A stretch of 64,000 bases of DNA from Litoribacter populi (GTDB taxonomy: Bacteria > Bacteroidota > Bacteroidia > Cytophagales > Cyclobacteriaceae): assembly GCF_007483685.1 (NCBI RefSeq), contig NZ_VMKN01000001.1, positions 2,781,549 to 2,845,548 on the forward strand, read 5' to 3'. The notes under the pieces were generated by a model that did no database searches, was not told where the DNA came from, and saw only the letters and a program-made list of their open reading frames with translations. This document shows, in pieces, positions 60,401-64,000 of the stretch. The position numbers and the translations under genes were made by a program. Position 1 is the stretch's first letter; every line of letters starts with the position of its first letter.

Positions 60401-60589
60401 TCCTTCGCCTTTATCGCCGGCTTGATACCGTTGACCTTGGCCACCGGAGCCGGTGCAATAGGTAACAGGTCCATTGGGACAGCCGCTGCAGGAGGAATGC
60501 TTACCGGAACCCTTTTGGGGCTGATCATCATCCCCGGACTGTATGTCCTTTTCTCGAGAAAAAAGAAACAAAAACAGGTAGTGGCCTAA
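57464..60589 (+). CDS. RND multidrug efflux permease (AcrB/HAE1 type)
   Basis: 1041 residues, normal for HAE1 pumps. It begins MIEKFIKRPVLSLVISLFFI. Two large periplasmic loops and twelve membrane helices are present; proton-relay acidic residues are in TM4 (GIVVDNAIVVVEA, Asp410) and a Lys in TM10 (LGKNAILIIEFA). It pumps drugs or other amphiphiles out, using the proton gradient. It sits between the adaptor (25-base gap) and the channel gene (17-base gap). The substrate cannot be told. Confidence 0.96.
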   Translation: MIEKFIKRPVLSLVISLFFILLGLLALINLPVALFPDIAPPSVAVRAQYRGANSEVVAKTVVKPLEKAINGVPGMTYMTSVSSNRGTGSLKVYFDAETDPDKAAVEVQNRVSTVVNELPEEVVKAGVTVEKEVEGLLMYINVMSDDPELDEQFIYNFADLNVLQELRRVDGVGFAEIMSTKDYSMRIWLKPDRMTAYKISTDELIAAIREQNVEAAPGQVGVSSGRDPQMLQYVLRYTGKFFEPKQYENLIIRADLGDGSLLRLKDVADVEFGSLTYSRISKTDGKPAASVMIIQRPGSNAREVIKNVKTKMATLKDSSFPPGMDYKITYDVSKFLDASMKEVLVTLVEAFILVFLVVFIFLQDFRSTLIPALAVPVSLIGTLFFMMLLGFSINLLTLFAMVLAIGIVVDNAIVVVEAVHAKMEEDNLGPMEATIKAMREIGSAIIAITLVMSAVFVPVAFMTGPVGIFYRQFSITLAIAIVISGINALTLTPALCALLLKNHYGQPKKKGLLPWFFSKFNRGYDAFEQKYKGLLGLLVGRKLVTILMLGVFFVATYGMAKILPTGFIPVEDQGVIYANVTAPVGATVERTEQVLDEIQRLSEPIQEISSVSTLAGYSLSSGLSGASFGMGMVNLKDWSERDEPISRTIQKLDSVTRFISDAQVNFFLPPTVSGFGNSSGFQMKLLDQTGSGNLEKMGLVAQDLVEALKDAPEIGHAFTEFENKYPQYMVHVDQDLAAKKGVSIQKAMSTLQVLMGGMFVTDFVRFENMYDVMVQAAPQYRANPEDVLRVQVKNKMGEMVPISSFIRMERVYGPEQLEKHNMYTSAKIKGNPAPGYSSGDAVAAIERIAKETLPQGFGYDWYGMTREEIGSGNQAIFIFMICLLFVYLLLAAQYESFLLPLPVILFLPAGVFGSFLALYLVGLENNIYAQVALIMLIGLLGKNAILIIEFAILKKKEGFSSFDAAVMGSVARLRPILMTSFAFIAGLIPLTLATGAGAIGNRSIGTAAAGGMLTGTLLGLIIIPGLYVLFSRKKKQKQVVA

Positions 60590-60606
60590 TTATTTGAAAT
60601 GCGATC

Positions 60607-62016
60607 ATGAAAAATATAAATTCATATCTTTTCTTACTCATTGTACTGGTGGGGTTTTCCTGTAAAACCATGGAGATTCCTCCAATGCCGGAAGTGCCGA
60701 AAATCCCGGCCGAATTCCTTGGAGCTACACCACAGGATTCCTTAAGTATCGCTGATATCCCCTGGGACCGGTTTTTTGACGACCCCTATCTTACAGCCTT
60801 GATTGAGGAGGGGTTGGGGCAGAATTTTGATGTATTAACCGCTTTTGAAAGGATTGAGCAGGCAAGGGTGCAATACAGAATCAGAAAAAATGCCCTCATG
60901 CCCACCTTGGACGGTATAGTTCGCTATCGCTCCGGCGACATCCGCCCCAACCTGCTCAACGGAACCATCAATGGGGACAGAAATGTGGTCAACAGATTGG
61001 AAAACAACTTTGTTGGTTTCCAGAGTCATTGGGAAATTGACATCTGGGGCAAGCTTCGGGACCGGAGGGCTGCTGCTTTCAACCGTTTTATGGCCTCCGA
61101 AATGGGGTATCACCTGGTGGTGACCAATTTGGTGGCAGAGATTGCCCACCTGTACTATGATCTGTTGGGTTTTGATATGGAACTGGAAACCATTGAAAAA
61201 AACATTGCTTTCCAAAGGCAGGCCCTGGAACTGATCAAGATTCAGAAGATTGCCGGCAGGGCAACTGAACTGGCTGTACAGCAGTTTTCGGCCCAATTGC
61301 TCAATACGCAGTCCTTACGATTTGAAAAGCTTCAGGAGATCAACGAGACTGAATATGCCATTAGTTACTTACTTGGCAAATACCCCGGTTCTGTTGAAAG
61401 GGCCGAGTCATTGCTGGACATTGAATTTCCCAACTTTCTGGAAGTGGGACTGCCCATGCATCTGCTGCTAAGACGGCCGGATCTTCAACAAGCTGAATTG
61501 GAGATGTATGCTGCAAGGCTCGATGTGGAAGCTGCCCGGAAAGAATTTCTGCCTAGCCTAAATCTCACCCCGTATGTGGGCCTTAACGACAGGAGCCTTC
61601 CTGCTGCATTTCAATTTCCCGGAGCTGTTACAGTGGGTTTGTTGGGCGGGTTGACCAGCCCTATTTTCCAGCAACACCGGATAAGGGGAGCCTTTGAGCA
61701 GGACATCGCCCAAAACAGGATTCAGGTTTACAATTACTCCCAATCCATCATCCACGGTTATACAGAAGTGGTGACAGGATTTAAAAGGGTAGAAAACCTC
61801 AAGAACAAATATCTTTATAAGCAGGAAGAGACAAAAGTACTTCAAAGTGCTGTAAGTACAGCCAACGGGCTGTTCCGAGGAGGATATGCTTCCTATCTAG
61901 AGGTTATTACGGCTCAGGCCCGTGTGCTGGAAGCCGAGCTTGAAATGACCACCACCAGAAAGGAGATTTTCCATTCGGTCGTAGATCTATACAGGTCTCT
62001 CGGAGGAGGATGGTGA
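60607..62016 (+). CDS. Outer-membrane efflux channel (TolC/NodT family lipoprotein)
   Basis: 469 residues. A lipoprotein signal ends LIVLVGFSC (Cys ~19). The two repeats of the TolC-like outer-membrane factor fold are present (IPWDRFFDDPYLTALIEEGL and later LRRPDLQQAELEMYAARLDV, then AARKEFLPSLNLTPYVGL). It completes the tripartite RND pump and may also serve the double-glycine peptide exporter, which lacks its own channel in this window. Confidence 0.94.
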   Translation: MKNINSYLFLLIVLVGFSCKTMEIPPMPEVPKIPAEFLGATPQDSLSIADIPWDRFFDDPYLTALIEEGLGQNFDVLTAFERIEQARVQYRIRKNALMPTLDGIVRYRSGDIRPNLLNGTINGDRNVVNRLENNFVGFQSHWEIDIWGKLRDRRAAAFNRFMASEMGYHLVVTNLVAEIAHLYYDLLGFDMELETIEKNIAFQRQALELIKIQKIAGRATELAVQQFSAQLLNTQSLRFEKLQEINETEYAISYLLGKYPGSVERAESLLDIEFPNFLEVGLPMHLLLRRPDLQQAELEMYAARLDVEAARKEFLPSLNLTPYVGLNDRSLPAAFQFPGAVTVGLLGGLTSPIFQQHRIRGAFEQDIAQNRIQVYNYSQSIIHGYTEVVTGFKRVENLKNKYLYKQEETKVLQSAVSTANGLFRGGYASYLEVITAQARVLEAELEMTTTRKEIFHSVVDLYRSLGGGW

Positions 62017-62343
62017 TGTAGGATGACGGATGTAGGATGACCGATGTCGGATGACCGATGTGGGATTTATTCAAACGAGAAAAAGCTTTAGGTGGCCTTG
62101 GAGAATTAGGACAGGTTTTAGAGGTCGGGAAAGACTGCGCGTGGGATTGCTTCGGGAGTCAGAGACTCCAAACTCAGGATGCTCAAGTCGGAGACTTGGC
62201 ATAACGGCAGATTTCTAAACCCCTAAACCTCTGGTTGTGCGCTGCACCTATCCAGAAATAAACCTCTAAACCACCAAATACATGAAATAGTAGGTGTAGA
62301 AGGTTAATTCCCGGCGCTGAGGCGCGACGGGAGGGTTAGGGGT
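62017..62343. repeat. Repeat-filled intergenic region
   Basis: 330 bases of dispersed repeats: ggatgtc units (62019-62062), the gagtcagagactcc repeat copy 3 (62154-62207), the cctctgg repeat (62215-62278) and a CCCGGCGCTGAGGCGCGACGGG segment partly shared with 63484-63505. Confidence 0.7.
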
Positions 62344-63009
62344 TTAGGAATGAAGGAGGCGCACATATCCATGATCATCGAGTTCTTGCAATGAGGTAAT
62401 AGGTAAAGAGCGGCCATTCTTAATTAGATATACTTGGTCAGAAAGCTCCATGACGTGCTCGAAGAGGTGATCTGTAATTAATATACCCTTGTTTGCTTTT
62501 TCTTCTTGGATCAACTCCTTGAATGTATCAATATGAACGGGCATGATGTGGGAAAATGGCTCATCCAAAAGGACAAACTTACAAGGAGAACGGAGAATTA
62601 AGTAAAGTTCGAAAATGCGTTTCCAGCCTCCGGAAAGGTGACCCACTTTTTGGTAAAAAAATTGTTCAACCTCCGGGAATGATGAAAACAACTCCTTTTC
62701 ATCAACCATAAAATCTTCTACCACACGCTTCACAGTGAGGTGGTTTGGGATAAAATTATGTTGGGGAAGATACCGCATGTCTGAAGGCAATCTTTTATTG
62801 GTTAGCAGACTTTTGCTGTCTATTCTTACGGACCTGTTTTCTGTTAACGGTTCTCCAAAAATGATTTTTAGCAAGGAGGATTTGCCACAACCATTTAATC
62901 CAAGTATCCCTGTAATTTGGCCAGTGGTACACTTTAAATATATATTCTGAAGGATTTTCTTATGACCAAAATTAAGCATTACTCCATCTACTTCTAGGAT
63001 ATGCTTCAT
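62344..63009 (-). CDS. ABC transporter ATP-binding protein
   Basis: 221 residues. Walker A GLNGCGKSS (37-45), signature LSGGWKR (the usual Gln/Arg position is Trp), Walker B FVLLDEPFS and the H-loop ITDHLFEH. Small ATPases of this type in Bacteroidota go with tiny membrane partners; here a 106-residue membrane protein is translated just ahead, overlapping by 4 bases (ATGA). Substrate unknown. The signature variant LSGGW is worth a note but is known to occur in this family. Confidence 0.88.
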   Translation of the reverse strand: MKHILEVDGVMLNFGHKKILQNIYLKCTTGQITGILGLNGCGKSSLLKIIFGEPLTENRSVRIDSKSLLTNKRLPSDMRYLPQHNFIPNHLTVKRVVEDFMVDEKELFSSFPEVEQFFYQKVGHLSGGWKRIFELYLILRSPCKFVLLDEPFSHIMPVHIDTFKELIQEEKANKGILITDHLFEHVMELSDQVYLIKNGRSLPITSLQELDDHGYVRLLHS

Positions 63010-63326
63010 GTAAGTAGGTAGGTTGAGTAGGCCAAGAAAATGAATACTAGAAAATCAAAACTCATGGACCAGATCCATAGCTCTCTTTTACTGAAGCCCA
63101 TGTTCTGGAAATAGTAAAACTCTTTTTTCAAATCATCATTTAGGAAGAAAATAATTAACCATGAGGTGAATATCTTAAACCAAAAAAGCATTCCAAAGGC
63201 TTTAAAGTTGAAAAACAGGATGGTAATGCTAATGCCGCTGATAAATAAACTCACTGTGGCAAATGACATGTAAAAAGTTGTGAGCAGTCTAATATTCTTT
63301 TTTAAAGTGAAAAAATGTTTTTGCAT
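63006..63326 (-). CDS. Small membrane partner of the ABC transporter
   Basis: 106 residues with three or four hydrophobic segments (FYMSFATVSLFISGISITIL, AFGMLFWFKIFTSWLIIFFL and WIWSMSFDFLVFIFLAYSTY). Between them lies LKKEFYYFQNMGFSKRELWI, a segment common in short ABC-2-type permease partners (polar, 'YY-x-N-x-G-x-S'). It overlaps the ATPase start by 4 bases. At 106 residues it is too short for a usual permease, so it may assemble as a multimer or with another subunit. Confidence 0.75.
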   Translation of the reverse strand: MQKHFFTLKKNIRLLTTFYMSFATVSLFISGISITILFFNFKAFGMLFWFKIFTSWLIIFFLNDDLKKEFYYFQNMGFSKRELWIWSMSFDFLVFIFLAYSTYLLT

Positions 63327-63745
63327 TTATGTAAGGTATATAGTAGGAAGATGTATTAACTAATTTTAAATTTTTGCTTGAATATAATTAAAGCCTTGTA
63401 GAAATCAAGGGGATTAGGACTCGATATAAAGCAGTAATGAAAAAAATCACTAGAAATATGGATTTTGTTTAGAGGTTTATTTCCCGGCGCTGACGCGCGG
63501 CGGGAGGGTTAGAGGTTTAGGGATGAAGGCAGATGAGGGCAGATGAAGGTTGCCACCTGCAGCCCCTTGGCGTCGCTTGCGGTTTCTAAACTTCTAAACC
63601 TCTGGATGTGCGAAGCACCAATCCAGTAATAAACCTCTAAACCAGAGAAGGTGAAGGAAGTAAGGATTAAGGTTTAAAGTACAAATTTCTTAGCGTTTAT
63701 TTGCCTCTTTGCGGTTTTTTGGTTTAATAGTTAAAAGTTTAAGGA
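63327..63745. other. Intergenic region with dispersed repeats
   Basis: 420 bases with repeat blocks at 63480-63530 (CCCGGCGCTGACGCGCGGCGGG) and 63592-63643 (cctctgg type). It includes the promoter region of the pentapeptide gene and of the minus-strand ABC pair. Confidence 0.6.
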
Positions 63746-64000
63746 ATGGAGGAAGTATATATCGAGGGTAAAACATTTAGGCAGATTGATGCCTTGGCTA
63801 GAGGGGAATATGAAAACTGTGTATTTCATAACTGCAACTTAGCTGACAGGGATCTTTCTCAATACAAGTTTATCGACTGTGAGTTTAAGGGTTGTAACTT
63901 GAGTTTGGCAAACCTGAATAAGACTACGTTGAGAGACGCAAAATTCAAGGATTGCAAGATGTTGGGGCTCAGATTTGACAATTGTAATGGGCTTGGGCTT
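63746..64000 (+). CDS. Pentapeptide-repeat protein, partial (5' end)
   Basis: 85 codons from an ATG at 63746, running out of the window. After MEEVYIEGKTFRQIDALARG the text falls into five-residue units of the A(D/N)LxX type with a Cys/Phe pattern (CVFHNCNLADRDLSQYKFID, then CEFKGCNLSLANLNKTTLRD). This makes a right-handed quadrilateral beta-helix that often mimics DNA (as in Qnr/MfpA). Whether it protects gyrase cannot be said; the rest of the gene lies outside. Confidence 0.85.
   Translation, partial: MEEVYIEGKTFRQIDALARGEYENCVFHNCNLADRDLSQYKFIDCEFKGCNLSLANLNKTTLRDAKFKDCKMLGLRFDNCNGLGL

Overview
The window looks like a chromosomal stretch of a Bacteroidota bacterium, most likely a Cyclobacteriaceae-type member of the Cytophagales. 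Support comes from the low-to-moderate GC content, weak Shine-Dalgarno signals, many dispersed intergenic repeats of the 'ggatgtcggatgaccgatg' style, a single-chain pyruvate dehydrogenase E1, a lipoprotein TolC-like channel and a double-glycine peptide export cluster. The taxonomic call is inference. There is no rRNA, tRNA or CRISPR array that I can see.

Layout. 1-3.5 kb: a partial secreted protein, a small membrane protein and degraded gene remnants, including an HNH endonuclease pseudogene broken by a stop codon. 3.6-9.4 kb, minus strand: an export cluster with an HlyD-type adaptor, a C39-peptidase ABC transporter, a helix-turn-helix regulator, a 58-residue peptide with a textbook double-glycine leader, a carboxypeptidase-regulatory-like protein and a secreted protein. 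9.4-12.4 kb: mostly repeats and remnants plus one orphan gene. 12.4-32.8 kb: a dense defence island. It holds an AAA+ ATPase/subtilase pair (ietAS-like) arranged tail to tail, an HNH nuclease, an agmatine-deiminase-like enzyme, a DUF6941 pair, a TIR/DUF2188 pair, and a type I restriction locus with two HsdM, one HsdS, one HsdR, two PD-(D/E)XK nucleases, a DUF3644 HEPN-like gene and an orphan gene. 33.8-39.8 kb: a trypsin-like protease next to a CHAT (caspase-like) protease gene split by an IS21-family element whose ends and 4-bp target duplication are visible. 42.1-44.7 kb: a PD-(D/E)XK nuclease protein followed by a voltage-gated ion channel. 47.2-48.6 kb: a three-gene unit (small basic protein, membrane protein, HNH nuclease). 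48.8-55.7 kb: a DinB protein, the pyruvate dehydrogenase operon (E1, E2, E3) and a GNAT acetyltransferase. 56.3-62.0 kb: a complete tripartite RND efflux operon. 62.3-63.3 kb: a small ABC transporter pair. The window ends inside a pentapeptide-repeat gene.

How it fits together. The two housekeeping operons (pyruvate dehydrogenase and RND efflux) sit beside a large accessory region that has gathered several defence modules, and that region carries scars of turnover: an IS insertion, truncated genes, a mosaic hsdM/hsdS and attC-like palindromes around the CHAT and trypsin genes. An imperfect 20-bp palindrome (consensus AATACCGTGATCACGGTATT) occurs 11 times, always between genes, often shortly upstream of an accessory gene. 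The least-described candidates here are the nuclease/ion-channel pair, the CHAT/trypsin pair, the three-gene HNH unit and the double-glycine peptide locus. All functional claims rest on motif reading by eye; no database search was possible.
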